64,000 nt of DNA from DATARH01 sp035550515 (GTDB taxonomy: Bacteria > Pseudomonadota > Alphaproteobacteria > ATCC43930 > CGMCC-115725), in the NCBI GenBank assembly GCA_035550515.1, contig DASZOZ010000135.1, forward strand, positions 1-64,000, written 5' to 3'. The position numbers and the translations under genes are program-made. Within the stretch, counting starts at the first letter, position 1; the number at the start of each line of letters is the position of its first letter. A model generated the notes under the pieces. It saw only the letters and a list, made by a program, of their open reading frames with translations, searched no databases and was not told the origin of the DNA. This document shows positions 40,589 through 49,467 of this stretch, in pieces.

Positions 40589-42559
40589 TTGAGTCTCGAT
40601 CACAATTACCCCCAATTGGCGATCGATCATCATGTCTTTTCCCGCGCCCTCGACGGCGGTGCGCTGGATACATGTCTCGATTATTTGCGTCGCCAGGAAA
40701 TTGCCGGAACCGATACGGCGCATCTCGCCTGCCGGCTCGGCGAGAAGCTGTATCACGACGGGCGTGCGGACGACGCGGTCGAGTGCGGCCGCGCCGCCTT
40801 CGCCGCGGCGGCCAACGACAACGACGTCGCCCATTTCTGCGCCTGGCTGTTCAGCAATTGCGGCCGCCATGCCGAGGCGGCCCGCGCCTACGAGCAACTG
40901 CTCGCACAGCGCCCCGATTGGATCGAGGGCTACCGCCACGCAAGCGGCGTCCTGAGCGCGATCGGCGCGGCGGACAAGGCGCTCGACTTCGCGATCAAGG
41001 CGAGCGAGTTGTCACCCGATCGGTTCGACTTCGCCTATCACGCCGGCTGCCTGCTGCTCGACGCCGCGCGCTTCGAGGACGCGGTGCTTCATCTCCGGCG
41101 CGCCGCGGCGATCGAACCCTCCAGCCCTTATGCCTTGCGCGCGTTGTCCGCCGCGCTGCATGCCCTCGGCCAGCGCGGAGAGGCGTTGACGCTTGCTGTG
41201 CAAGCCGGCGAATTCGCCTTGCAAGCCGCCGACCTGGCGCCGCTCGACACCAATTTGGTGATCCACGCCGGGGAGCTGCTGCTGCGCGCCGGGCGGGCCG
41301 ACGAGGCCGCGGCGATGATCGGCAAGGCGCTGACATACGATGCGGCCGAGCCGCTGCTGTGGCGCCTGGCCGCGGAGGCGCACGGCCTGCGCGATGCCCC
41401 TGACGACGCCCTGGCGGCGATCGAGCAGGCGTTGCGGCTGGCGCCGGACGACGCCGACTACCACTTGCATCGCGGGCATCTGCTGTTCCGGCGCGGCGAT
41501 TTCACCGCCGCGGCCGAGGCGGTCAACCGCGCCGCGGCGCTCGACCCGGCGAGCCAGGCGGCGCAGCGCGCCCGGCTCGACCTGCTGCTGGCAAACGGCA
41601 AGCTGCTGGAGGCGACCACTGCCGGCGGCGAGCTGCTGCGCGCTTTCCCGGCCGATCAGGCTTCGGCCGAGGCCGTTCTCCGCGTGCTCAACCGCCGGCT
41701 CGATACGATCGACGGCGACTATGTCGTCCTCGCCGACCGGCATCACCGCGTGCCGCGGCCGCCGCGCCGTCCGCCGAGCCTGGCCGAGCGCTGCCGAGCC
41801 CAGGCGCGCGTCGTCCATGCCCTGATCATCCGCGAGACGCGCACCCGGTTCGGCGACTCCCGGCTGGGCTATGGCTGGGCGCTGCTCGAACCGATCCTGC
41901 ACATCACCCTGCTATGGGCGATGTTCGCGCTGCTGATGCACGGGACCCCGCCGATCGGAACGCATTTCTTCCTGTTCTATTTCACCGGCCTGGTGCCGTT
42001 CCACGTCTTCGTCCACGCCAGTACCGGCATGATGCATGCGGTCACCGGCAACGGCTCGCTGCTGCAACTGCCGCCGGTCAAGCCGTTCGACGTGATCCTC
42101 GCCCGCGGCCTGCTCGAATTCGCCACCGATCTCGTCGTCGCGAGCTTGCTGCTGGCGGGCTTCGCCGCCGCCGGCATTCCCGCGCTGCCGGACGATGTGT
42201 GGAGTGCGGCGATGGCGCTGAGCGTTGTCGCACTGCTCGGTTGCGGCGTCGGCTACCTCAATGCGGTGCTGCAAACGCTGTTCCGCTCGTGGGACAAGCT
42301 GTGGAACAACGCGACGCGGCTGCTCTATTTCTTTTCCGGCATCTTCTACATCCCCGGCATGATGCCCGACTGGGCGCGCGACATCGTCGTGTGGAACCCG
42401 CTGCTACAGGCGATCGACTGGTTCCGCGCCAGTTTTTTCGCGAGCTACCAGCCGCACTGGCTCGACCGCCGCTTTCTCGTCACCGCCGCGGTGTTGAGCA
42501 TCCTCGCCGGGCTTGCGCTGGAGCGCGGGCTGCGACGGCATTTGGCAGAACCGGCATGA
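40589..42559 (+). CDS. TPR domain fused to ABC-2 polysaccharide export permease (Wzm/KpsM-like)
   Basis: A 656-residue fusion from TTG 40589; an in-frame GTG at 40484 would add 35 residues but would place the 18-base palindrome inside the gene. Residues about 15-385 are TPR repeats (AEAARAYEQLLAQRPDWIEG, FEDAVLHLRRAAAIEPSS, PDDALAAIEQALRLAPDDAD). From about 410 it is an ABC-2 permease: ALIIRETRTRFGDSRLGYGW, ALLEPILHITLLWAMFALL, FFSGIFYIPGMMP and PLLQAIDWFR, six helices. Wzm/KpsM permeases are usually about 260 residues with no TPR. The TPR part would face the cytoplasm and could bind synthesis enzymes. Confidence 0.85.
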   Translation: MSLDHNYPQLAIDHHVFSRALDGGALDTCLDYLRRQEIAGTDTAHLACRLGEKLYHDGRADDAVECGRAAFAAAANDNDVAHFCAWLFSNCGRHAEAARAYEQLLAQRPDWIEGYRHASGVLSAIGAADKALDFAIKASELSPDRFDFAYHAGCLLLDAARFEDAVLHLRRAAAIEPSSPYALRALSAALHALGQRGEALTLAVQAGEFALQAADLAPLDTNLVIHAGELLLRAGRADEAAAMIGKALTYDAAEPLLWRLAAEAHGLRDAPDDALAAIEQALRLAPDDADYHLHRGHLLFRRGDFTAAAEAVNRAAALDPASQAAQRARLDLLLANGKLLEATTAGGELLRAFPADQASAEAVLRVLNRRLDTIDGDYVVLADRHHRVPRPPRRPPSLAERCRAQARVVHALIIRETRTRFGDSRLGYGWALLEPILHITLLWAMFALLMHGTPPIGTHFFLFYFTGLVPFHVFVHASTGMMHAVTGNGSLLQLPPVKPFDVILARGLLEFATDLVVASLLLAGFAAAGIPALPDDVWSAAMALSVVALLGCGVGYLNAVLQTLFRSWDKLWNNATRLLYFFSGIFYIPGMMPDWARDIVVWNPLLQAIDWFRASFFASYQPHWLDRRFLVTAAVLSILAGLALERGLRRHLAEPA

Positions 42560-43233
42560 TCGCGCTCGACGCCGTTTCCAAGGCTTACCGCACCGGCGGC
42601 GGTGCGCGCCAGGTCGTGCTCGACCGGGTCAGCGCGGCGTTCGCCGACGGGCATAATTTAGGCATTCTCGGCGCCAACGGCGCCGGCAAGTCGACCCTCG
42701 TCCGGCTCCTCGCCGGCTCGGAGATGCCCGATCGCGGTCGCATTCGCCGTGACGCGCGCGTGTCGTTTCCGCTGGGCTATGGCGGGACGTTTCACGGCGC
42801 CCTGTCGGGCCGGGAAAATGTCGCGTTCATCGCGCGGGTCTATGGCGCGAACCGCAAAGAGACCGTGGCTTACGTCGCCGATTTCGCCGAGCTCGGCGCG
42901 TATTTCGAGATGCCGGTCAACACCTATTCGGCCGGGATGCGCGCCCGGCTGGCCTTCGGCGCCTGCCTGGCGCTCGATTTCGACACCTATCTGATCGATG
43001 AAGTCACCGAGGTCGGCGACGAACGATTTCGCCGCAAATGCGCTTTTGCCTTTGCCGAGCGGATGCGCCGATCGGACATCATCCTGGTCACCCATAACAG
43101 CCGCACCATCCGGCAATATTGCGACCGCGGGGCGGTGCTGGCGGGTGGCGAGCTGCGGCTGTACGACGACATCGCCGAGGCGCTCGACCAGTATCGCCGC
43201 CTGAGCCCGCTCCATTCCGGAGCGCCGCAATGA
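42556..43233 (+). CDS. ABC transporter ATPase for polysaccharide export (Wzt/KpsT-like)
   Basis: A 225-residue ATPase with Walker A GANGAGKST, signature region YSAGMRARLAFGACLALDFD and Walker B YLIDEVTEVGD. The AGMRARLAF form of the signature and short length fit KpsT/CtrD, the capsule-export class that lacks the C-terminal glycan-binding domain of some Wzt proteins. Four-base overlaps tie it to the permease and to the KpsE-like gene. Confidence 0.93.
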   Translation: MIALDAVSKAYRTGGGARQVVLDRVSAAFADGHNLGILGANGAGKSTLVRLLAGSEMPDRGRIRRDARVSFPLGYGGTFHGALSGRENVAFIARVYGANRKETVAYVADFAELGAYFEMPVNTYSAGMRARLAFGACLALDFDTYLIDEVTEVGDERFRRKCAFAFAERMRRSDIILVTHNSRTIRQYCDRGAVLAGGELRLYDDIAEALDQYRRLSPLHSGAPQ

Positions 43234-44495
43234 TCTCCCGCGCGATCTCCCGCGCGCGCCCGGCGCATGAGGCTCCGGCGGCGGCCGCTGCGGCAGTCGA
43301 GTCCCAACTGCCGCAGACGGCACGGGGCGCAACGGTCACGCGCTTGTTCCCGCCGGCGCCGAGCGGCGGCGCGGCGCCGGGTCTGCCGGCGCGGCTGCTG
43401 ACCGCCCGGTGCTTATCGTTCGTCATCCTGGTGGTGGTGCCCGTCGCCGTCGCGGCGATCTATTACCTGGGCATCGCCGCCGACCAATATGTCGCCGAGT
43501 TCCGCCTGAGTTTGCGGACCGTCGACCCGCCCCGCCCCGAAGCGCTGGCGCTGTTCGGTGGCGGCGAGGCCGGTCATACCGGCGCCAGCGCCGAATCCCA
43601 GATCGTCGCGCAGTACATTGCCAGCCGCGCCATCGTCGACGAGCTCGACAAGAAACTCGACCTGCACCGGATGTTTTCCGCACCGCAGGGCGATTGGTGG
43701 GCGCGGCTGCCGTCTTCGGCGTCGATCGAGCGCCTGGTCAACTACTGGCGCCGTCAGGTCGACCCGTTCTACGACCAGGCGACCGGCACGATCGTGGTGC
43801 AGGCGCGCGCCTTCACCCCGGAAGCGTCGCTGACGCTGGCGCAGGCGATCGTCGCGGCCTCCGAAAAACTGATCAACGACCTGTCGGCGCGGGCGCGACA
43901 GGATTCGGTGGCGCAGGCCGCGGCCGAAGTCGCGGCGGCGGAAACCCGGCTCAAGGCCGCCCTCGCCGCCATCGGCGATTTCCGCGACCGCACCGGGTCG
44001 ATCGACCCGGGCAAGACGGCCGATGCCGATGCCGCATTGGCGGCCAAAATCCGCGGTGACTTGCTCAAGACGAATGCCCAGCTCGCCACCGTGCAGGCAT
44101 TGGTGCGCGAGGAAACGCCGGCGATCCGCGTGCTCAAGGCGCGCATCCGCGCGCTCGATACCCAGCAGCACGAACTGGACCGCGAAATGACCGCGAGCCC
44201 CGCCGCACCGCCCGGCGCGCCCACCGTGTCGCGGCAGATGGGTGCGTATGAGGCCCTCGAGGCCGAACGGAAGTTCGCCGAAGCGGCGTATGAGCATGCC
44301 CTCGAAGGGCTCGACCGGGCGCGCGAGACCGCCGACCGCCAGCATATCTATATCGAAGGCTTCGTCCCGCCTGCCTTGCCGCAGGAATCGCTGTACCCCC
44401 GGCGCTGGCGTTCGCTGGCGACCGTCGCCCTGATCGCCTTTGCGGTCTGGGCGATCGGCTGCCTCGCCGTGCAGTCGATCCGCGATCACCTCTAG
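43230..44495 (+). CDS. Capsule export inner-membrane protein (KpsE/CtrB-like)
   Basis: A 421-residue polysaccharide co-polymerase type 3 protein. The N-terminal 60 residues are Ala/Pro-rich and cytoplasmic; helix 1 is about residues 60-84 (FVILVVVPVAVAAIYYLGIA), then a long periplasmic part with coiled coils (AAAEVAAAETRLKAALAAIG), and helix 2 near the C-terminus (VALIAFAVWAIGCLAVQSI) after the GFVPPALPQESLYPRRW motif typical of KpsE/BexC. It should link the ABC exporter to an outer-membrane pore; no KpsD/Wza gene is in the window. Confidence 0.9.
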   Translation: MISRAISRARPAHEAPAAAAAAVESQLPQTARGATVTRLFPPAPSGGAAPGLPARLLTARCLSFVILVVVPVAVAAIYYLGIAADQYVAEFRLSLRTVDPPRPEALALFGGGEAGHTGASAESQIVAQYIASRAIVDELDKKLDLHRMFSAPQGDWWARLPSSASIERLVNYWRRQVDPFYDQATGTIVVQARAFTPEASLTLAQAIVAASEKLINDLSARARQDSVAQAAAEVAAAETRLKAALAAIGDFRDRTGSIDPGKTADADAALAAKIRGDLLKTNAQLATVQALVREETPAIRVLKARIRALDTQQHELDREMTASPAAPPGAPTVSRQMGAYEALEAERKFAEAAYEHALEGLDRARETADRQHIYIEGFVPPALPQESLYPRRWRSLATVALIAFAVWAIGCLAVQSIRDHL

Positions 44496-44508
44496 CCGGA
44501 AGCGCACC

Positions 44509-45954
44509 ATGAGCCTCCGCGAATTTCGTGACGATGACCGTGCCTCCTCCGAACCCACCGGCCGCCTCGCCGTGCTGGCGCCGCGGCGCGAACGGCTGGC
44601 GATCGTCTCGACACGCAACAAGCTGTGCGGCATCGCCGCCTATACCCACGCGCTCGAACGCCAATTGGCCGACCTCTTCGAGATCACCGTCTTCGACCTC
44701 GACCAGTATCTGCTGCGCAGCAAGCACCCGCGCATCCGCAAGCTCGGCGACCGCCATATCAAGGAGATTTGCCGCGATATTGCCGCGTTCGACGCCGTCA
44801 GCATCCAATTGGAATTCGGCACGCTCGGATGCGACGCCGCGGATATCGTGCGCCGCTTTCGCTGGCTGTCGCGGGCGGCACGGCGCTTGTCGGTGACCTT
44901 TCACACGCTGGTCCGCCCACCCGCCTTTCCTTTCATGGACTTCGCCAAGGCGATGGCGCAGCGCAAATGGCGCGCCGCCTACGGCATCGCCGCGACATTT
45001 TCCTACAACAATCAAGTCTCGGTCGGGACCGCCCGGACGTTGCGCCATCACCAGCGATGCAAGCCGGTGAGCGTCATCGTGCATAATCGCCGCGACCTCT
45101 TCGACGCCCGGCACCTGCACCGGTTCAAACGGGTCTACGACCACCCTCTTAGCTTTCTCTCGCGGAGCGAGGCGGACGCGTTGCTGGCCCATTCCGCACG
45201 CCGCCAATTCGCGCAGCTCGATAGCTTGGCCTTGGACGCAAAGCTGATCGGCGTTTTCGGCTTTCTCAGTAACTACAAAGGGTTCGAAACAGTCATCCGG
45301 GCACTGCATCATCTCCCGGAAGACTATCATCTATTGATATTCGGCGGCGTGCATCCGAATCAGATCGAACGCCATGCCGTCATTCATCCCTATGTCGCGT
45401 CGCTTCTGAGCGATGCGCATGTCGACGCGACGCTCTACGACCACATGCACGGGGCGCCGACGATCGGGCTCAATCTCGACATCGAACGGCATCTGCACGA
45501 CCTGTTCGGCAAGCACCCGCGCGACTTGTCGAGCCGGGTTCACTTTATGGGCGCGCTCGACGACAGCGATTTCCTGGCGGGCATGACAATCTGCGATGTC
45601 GTCGTGCTGCCTTATCTCGAAGTCGGCCAGTCATCTTCGGGGCCGATTTCGCAGGCGGTCGAGCTGGGCTGCCGGATCATCGCCTCGCGCACCCACACTT
45701 TTCTCGAATTTGCGCGCTATCACCCCGATACCGTCGAATTCTTCGACATCGGCAACCACCTCGAGCTCGCCGAACGCATCGCCGCGCGGCGCCGCTATGC
45801 CGTCCGGCGCGACCGCCTCGCCTACACCGTCGAGACCAACAAGGCCGTCTATCTTGCCGCGAACAGCGCCCGGTCGCCGGCCTCGCCCATTTCGCCCGGT
45901 GCCGTCTCGCCCAGCGAGGCGCGACGCCAGCCGCGCAGGCGCGCCGCGCCGTGA
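44509..45954 (+). CDS. Glycosyltransferase (GT-B fold) of the export operon
   Basis: A 481-residue protein 13 bases after the KpsE-like gene. The N-terminal half begins RLAIVSTRNKLCGIAAYTHA, typical of GT4-like proteins; the C-terminal half has IGVFGFLSNYKGFETVIRAL and ILPYLEVGQSSSGPISQAVELG-like donor-site motifs (VVLPYLEVGQSSSGPIS). It probably adds sugars to the exported polysaccharide or its anchor. Donor and acceptor are unknown. The stop abuts the stop of the convergent ThDP-enzyme gene without spacer. Confidence 0.82.
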   Translation: MSLREFRDDDRASSEPTGRLAVLAPRRERLAIVSTRNKLCGIAAYTHALERQLADLFEITVFDLDQYLLRSKHPRIRKLGDRHIKEICRDIAAFDAVSIQLEFGTLGCDAADIVRRFRWLSRAARRLSVTFHTLVRPPAFPFMDFAKAMAQRKWRAAYGIAATFSYNNQVSVGTARTLRHHQRCKPVSVIVHNRRDLFDARHLHRFKRVYDHPLSFLSRSEADALLAHSARRQFAQLDSLALDAKLIGVFGFLSNYKGFETVIRALHHLPEDYHLLIFGGVHPNQIERHAVIHPYVASLLSDAHVDATLYDHMHGAPTIGLNLDIERHLHDLFGKHPRDLSSRVHFMGALDDSDFLAGMTICDVVVLPYLEVGQSSSGPISQAVELGCRIIASRTHTFLEFARYHPDTVEFFDIGNHLELAERIAARRRYAVRRDRLAYTVETNKAVYLAANSARSPASPISPGAVSPSEARRQPRRRAAP

Positions 45955-47634
45955 TCAGCGCGGCGGCGACCACGCTTCGGGCGCGCGCGGCTCCAGTTCG
46001 GTCACGACATCGATAACGACCGGCTCGCTGCCGGCGAGCGCCTGGGCCAGCGCGGGCGCGATGTCGCTCGGCTGCTCGACCCGGATGCCGCGGACGCCAA
46101 AGCTGGCGGCAACCTTGGTGAAATCGGTCGGCCCGAACCGGATCAATTCCTCGCCCCGGCCAGGGCGGTTTCCAGAGATGCGGTGCACCCCGGTCAGGTT
46201 CTGGCCGAAGCCGGAGTTGTTGTTGATCACCGTCACCGACGGGATCCGGTAGCGGCGTGCGGTTTCCAGCTCGGCGAGGTGATAATAAAATCCGCCGTCG
46301 CCGGTAAAGCACACCACGCGGCGCGGCCCGGCGGCGCATTGCGCGCCGAGCGCCGCCGGAAAAGCCCAACCCAGCGAGCCCGCGGCGCGCAGATAGGTCT
46401 GCCCGGCGCCGTTGAGCTCGAGCATCGTGCCGGTCCAGATGCCGGAATACCCGGTATCGGCGACCAGCACGCCGTCCGCCGGCAGCGCCTTGGTGATCTC
46501 GGCGCACAGCCGCTCGACGGTGATCGGCGCGGTGTTGCGCTCGGCCAAGGCGGCGACGCTCGCCCGCCAGTCGGCGACGATCCGCGCCGCCTCCTCGGCA
46601 AAACCGCTGTCGCGCACCGGCTTGCCGATCACCTGGTTGAGCCGGGCCACCGTCGCCTTCGGGTCGCCGACGACGCCTGTGGTCTGCGGATAGCTGCGGC
46701 CGATTTCGACCGGATCGGCGTCGATCTGCACAATCGGCGTCGCCAGCGACGGGATGGTCCAGTTCAACGTCACCTGGTCGCCGGTGTCGCAGCCGATGAA
46801 CAGCACCATATCGGCGCCGTGCACAATGCGGTTGGCCGGCGGCGCGGAATAGCTGCCGGCCACCCCGACCGCCAGGCGGTGCCGCGTCGGGATGATGCCG
46901 CGCGCCCCCAATGTGGTGGCGACGGGCGCCGCCAGCGCCTCCGCCAGCGCGAGGATTTCCGGCCCGGCGTCCGATGCGGCGGCGCCGTCGCCGGCGACGA
47001 TCGCCAGGCGGCGCGCGCCGAGCAACAGCTTGGCCGCGCGCTCGATATCGCTATCACCGGCCACGGGGCGATGCACCGGGATACGCCGCTTGTCGTGATC
47101 GATCGCGACATCGGCGTCGGTTTGGCCCAGCTCGATCACATCGCCCTGCAGCCCGTTGAAGTCGAGATGGGTGGGGCGGACCGGGTCGGCCAGCGCCGCG
47201 CGCCAGGCGTGCCGCAGGAGTCGCGGCAACTCGCCGGTCGAATCGACCGGCGCCGAGAATTTGGTGACCGCCGCGAAGAGCGGCGCGTGCGCCACTTCCT
47301 GATAGGAGTTGCGATGCTGGAACGACGGCTCCTTGCGACCGCTCAGCGCGATGACCGGGCTGCGGCCCAGATACGGATCCTGCAACCCGGAGGCGAGGTT
47401 GGCGGCGCCGACCGATTGCGCCATGCAAATCCCCGGGCGCATCGCCACCCTGGCAAAGCCGTCGGCCATATAGGCGGCAGCCTTTTCCGAATGCGCCAGG
47501 ATCGGCTTGACCCCGAGATCGCTCAGCGCCAGCAAGGTGCGCCGCATGGTCGATTCGACAAAAAACACATGGCTCATGCCGGTGCCGGCGAGCGCCCGCG
47601 CCAGCCATTCGGCGCCGTTCAACGTTTCGGCCAT
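45955..47634 (-). CDS. Thiamine-diphosphate-dependent enzyme, acetolactate-synthase-like
   Basis: A 559-residue ThDP enzyme with the three usual domains. The activating Glu is Glu50 (LAHSEKAAAYMADGFARV), and the ThDP/Mg motif is GDGGFYYHLAELETA ending in VINNNSGFG. It lacks the strong family features needed to call true acetolactate synthase; similar proteins include benzoylformate decarboxylase-like and oxalyl-CoA-like enzymes. GGGAGG precedes the ATG. Downstream member of a minus-strand group with the SDR gene 19 bases upstream, so a role in a catabolic pathway is likely. Confidence 0.87.
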   Translation of the reverse strand: MAETLNGAEWLARALAGTGMSHVFFVESTMRRTLLALSDLGVKPILAHSEKAAAYMADGFARVAMRPGICMAQSVGAANLASGLQDPYLGRSPVIALSGRKEPSFQHRNSYQEVAHAPLFAAVTKFSAPVDSTGELPRLLRHAWRAALADPVRPTHLDFNGLQGDVIELGQTDADVAIDHDKRRIPVHRPVAGDSDIERAAKLLLGARRLAIVAGDGAAASDAGPEILALAEALAAPVATTLGARGIIPTRHRLAVGVAGSYSAPPANRIVHGADMVLFIGCDTGDQVTLNWTIPSLATPIVQIDADPVEIGRSYPQTTGVVGDPKATVARLNQVIGKPVRDSGFAEEAARIVADWRASVAALAERNTAPITVERLCAEITKALPADGVLVADTGYSGIWTGTMLELNGAGQTYLRAAGSLGWAFPAALGAQCAAGPRRVVCFTGDGGFYYHLAELETARRYRIPSVTVINNNSGFGQNLTGVHRISGNRPGRGEELIRFGPTDFTKVAASFGVRGIRVEQPSDIAPALAQALAGSEPVVIDVVTELEPRAPEAWSPPR

Positions 47635-47653
47635 CTTTTCCTCCCAGGATTTC

Positions 47654-48415
47654 TCAGAGCGTCAGCCCGCCGTCGACGATGACGGTCTGGCCGGTGATCA
47701 TCGAATTGCCGGCGCACAGGAAAAACACCGCATCGGCGATGTCCTGCGGCGTGCAGGCGCGCTTGAGCGGCGTGCGCTCGACCGACGCGACCTTGCGGTC
47801 GGCCGGCCAATCCTTGTTCCACGGGCTGTCGACAAAGCCCGGCGCCACGGCATTGACGCGAATATCCGGTGCCAGCGCCCGGGCCAGGCTGCGCGTCAGG
47901 TTGATGACGCCGGCCTTGCTCGCCGCGTAGGGGATCGAACTGCCGCTGCCCTGCACGCCGGCGATCGAGGCGGTGCTGCAGATCGCACCCTTCGCCGCGC
48001 GCAGCGCCGGCACCGCGGCATGCGCACAGCGAAACGGGCCGATCAGGTTGGTGTTGAGGATGGTCTGCCAGAAGCCTTCGGTCAGGCGGTCCAGCTCGGG
48101 AAACGGGATCGGCGCCGGCGTGGCGGGCGTACCGGCGTTGTTGAACAGGTAGTCGAGCCGCCCGAGCGCGTCGATCGCCCGCCCCACCATCGTTTCGGCC
48201 TCGACAGGCACCGCGACATTGCCGGGCGCGGCGATAATCTTGTGGCCCTCCGCTTTCAGACGGCCGATCTGCTGGGCGCCGCGCGGGTCATCGGCGAGAT
48301 GGTTGAGCGCCACGGTGGCTCCGGCCCGCGCGAACATCTCGACCGTCGCGAGCCCGATCCCGGAGGCGGCGCCGGTGATGAGGGCGGTCTTGCCGCTCAG
48401 GTCGATCGTGATCAT
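47654..48415 (-). CDS. Short-chain dehydrogenase/reductase
   Basis: A 253-residue classic SDR: TGAASGIG at residues 14-21 for the cofactor, LDYLFNNAGTPATP, catalytic Ser in CSTASIAGVQG and YAASK for Tyr/Lys, then VNAVAPGFVDSPW. The acidic or basic residues after strand 2 do not clearly decide NAD or NADP. Many family members oxidise hydroxyacids or sugars. It is 19 bases before the ThDP-enzyme gene on the same strand. Confidence 0.92.
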   Translation of the reverse strand: MITIDLSGKTALITGAASGIGLATVEMFARAGATVALNHLADDPRGAQQIGRLKAEGHKIIAAPGNVAVPVEAETMVGRAIDALGRLDYLFNNAGTPATPAPIPFPELDRLTEGFWQTILNTNLIGPFRCAHAAVPALRAAKGAICSTASIAGVQGSGSSIPYAASKAGVINLTRSLARALAPDIRVNAVAPGFVDSPWNKDWPADRKVASVERTPLKRACTPQDIADAVFFLCAGNSMITGQTVIVDGGLTL

Positions 48416-48475
48416 CGGGTGGGCGCTCCTCGGGTGAGTACGGGAGCGGTTAGCATGACGGCGGTCGGCCCCGAG

Positions 48476-48835
48476 TCAAGGCGGCGACCGACCCTGGCCC
48501 GCCTCGATCGCCGCCAGCGCGGCAGCGAGACCATGGCAGATCGGCGCCAAGGTCTCGATGCCGGTGCTGGTCAGCACCAGCTCGACATTCCGGCCGGGCG
48601 ACATCAGGACGAGCTTCGCGTTGCGCAGGGCGACCGCCTTGGCGCTCATCACGATCGAGCGGATACCCATCGACGACAGAAAGCTCACCTCGGTCATGTC
48701 GATGATCAGCGACCGACCGCTGCCCGCGAGCGCGTTCAGCCGCAAGTCGATCGCCCCGGCTCCGACGATATCCCACCGGCCGATCGGCGCCGCCTTGGTC
48801 ACCGTCGCGCTGAGCTGCTCGATCCGCAGCTCCAT
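48476..48835 (-). CDS. STAS-domain protein (anti-sigma-factor antagonist type)
   Basis: A 119-residue single STAS domain from ATG 48835 (a GTG two codons upstream is possible). The pattern SLIIDMTEVSFLSSMGIRSI carries the Ser-Ser-Met-Gly-Ile site where SpoIIAA-like proteins are phosphorylated. Such proteins usually act in partner-switching with an anti-sigma kinase, but neither kinase nor phosphatase is nearby. It is 9 bases downstream of the VOC protein gene stop and appears co-transcribed with metabolic genes, an unusual context. Confidence 0.88.
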   Translation of the reverse strand: MELRIEQLSATVTKAAPIGRWDIVGAGAIDLRLNALAGSGRSLIIDMTEVSFLSSMGIRSIVMSAKAVALRNAKLVLMSPGRNVELVLTSTGIETLAPICHGLAAALAAIEAGQGRSPP

Positions 48836-48844
48836 CGCCACCGC

Positions 48845-49444
48845 TCAGTGCCTGCTCAGCATGTCCCAGGGCGTCTTGCCCTCCGGCAGCGGCGGGATTT
48901 CGAGCAGGCTGGACATCGGCTCGCCGGCCTCATAGCGCCGGCACAGCTCTTCCGGATCGTAGGTCACGCCGACCGGGTTGTCGCGGAACGCCGGGCTCTG
49001 GAAATAGCCGTCGAGCTCCAGGGGCGTCGGGAAGTTGTCGATCTGCAGCTCGACCCGGTTGTTGTCGGGGTCGCGATAGTAGATCGAGGTGGTGACGCCG
49101 TGGTTGATCGGCCAGTTCGGCATGATCCCGGCGGCCTTGAGCCGGCGATAGGTCGACAGCAGCTCGCCGAGATCGCGGTAGCTGTAGGCGACATGGTCGG
49201 TGCCGGTGGCTTCCGGGTCGCGCACGCCGGCGCCCGGCATGCTGATCAGCGCCAGGCGATGGTGCTCGTCGTCATAGGACAGGAAACACAGCCGCGCGTC
49301 GCGAAACACGATGCGCGCGTTGAGCACCGTCCGGTACCACTCGGCCATCTTGTCGATCTGCCCGGTGCGCAGCACGAAATGCGCGAACTTGGCCGGGCTG
49401 ATCGCGTCGGTCGACAGTTTGCGGGCGGGGGAAACGTCGTTCAT
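48845..49444 (-). CDS. VOC-family (glyoxalase/extradiol-dioxygenase-like) protein
   Basis: A 199-residue vicinal-oxygen-chelate protein with a candidate metal triad His22 (FAHFVLRTG), His84 (TDHVAYSY) and Glu132 (RVELQID), the spacing of type I extradiol dioxygenases. The segment ALISMPGAGVRDPEATGTDH between them is also dioxygenase-like. It could open a catechol-type ring or act as an isomerase or lyase. GGGAGG precedes the ATG. It follows the class II aldolase gene by 23 bases in the same operon. Confidence 0.87.
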   Translation of the reverse strand: MNDVSPARKLSTDAISPAKFAHFVLRTGQIDKMAEWYRTVLNARIVFRDARLCFLSYDDEHHRLALISMPGAGVRDPEATGTDHVAYSYRDLGELLSTYRRLKAAGIMPNWPINHGVTTSIYYRDPDNNRVELQIDNFPTPLELDGYFQSPAFRDNPVGVTYDPEELCRRYEAGEPMSSLLEIPPLPEGKTPWDMLSRH

Positions 49445-49467
49445 CGGAGCCTCCCTTTGTCGGTTGG

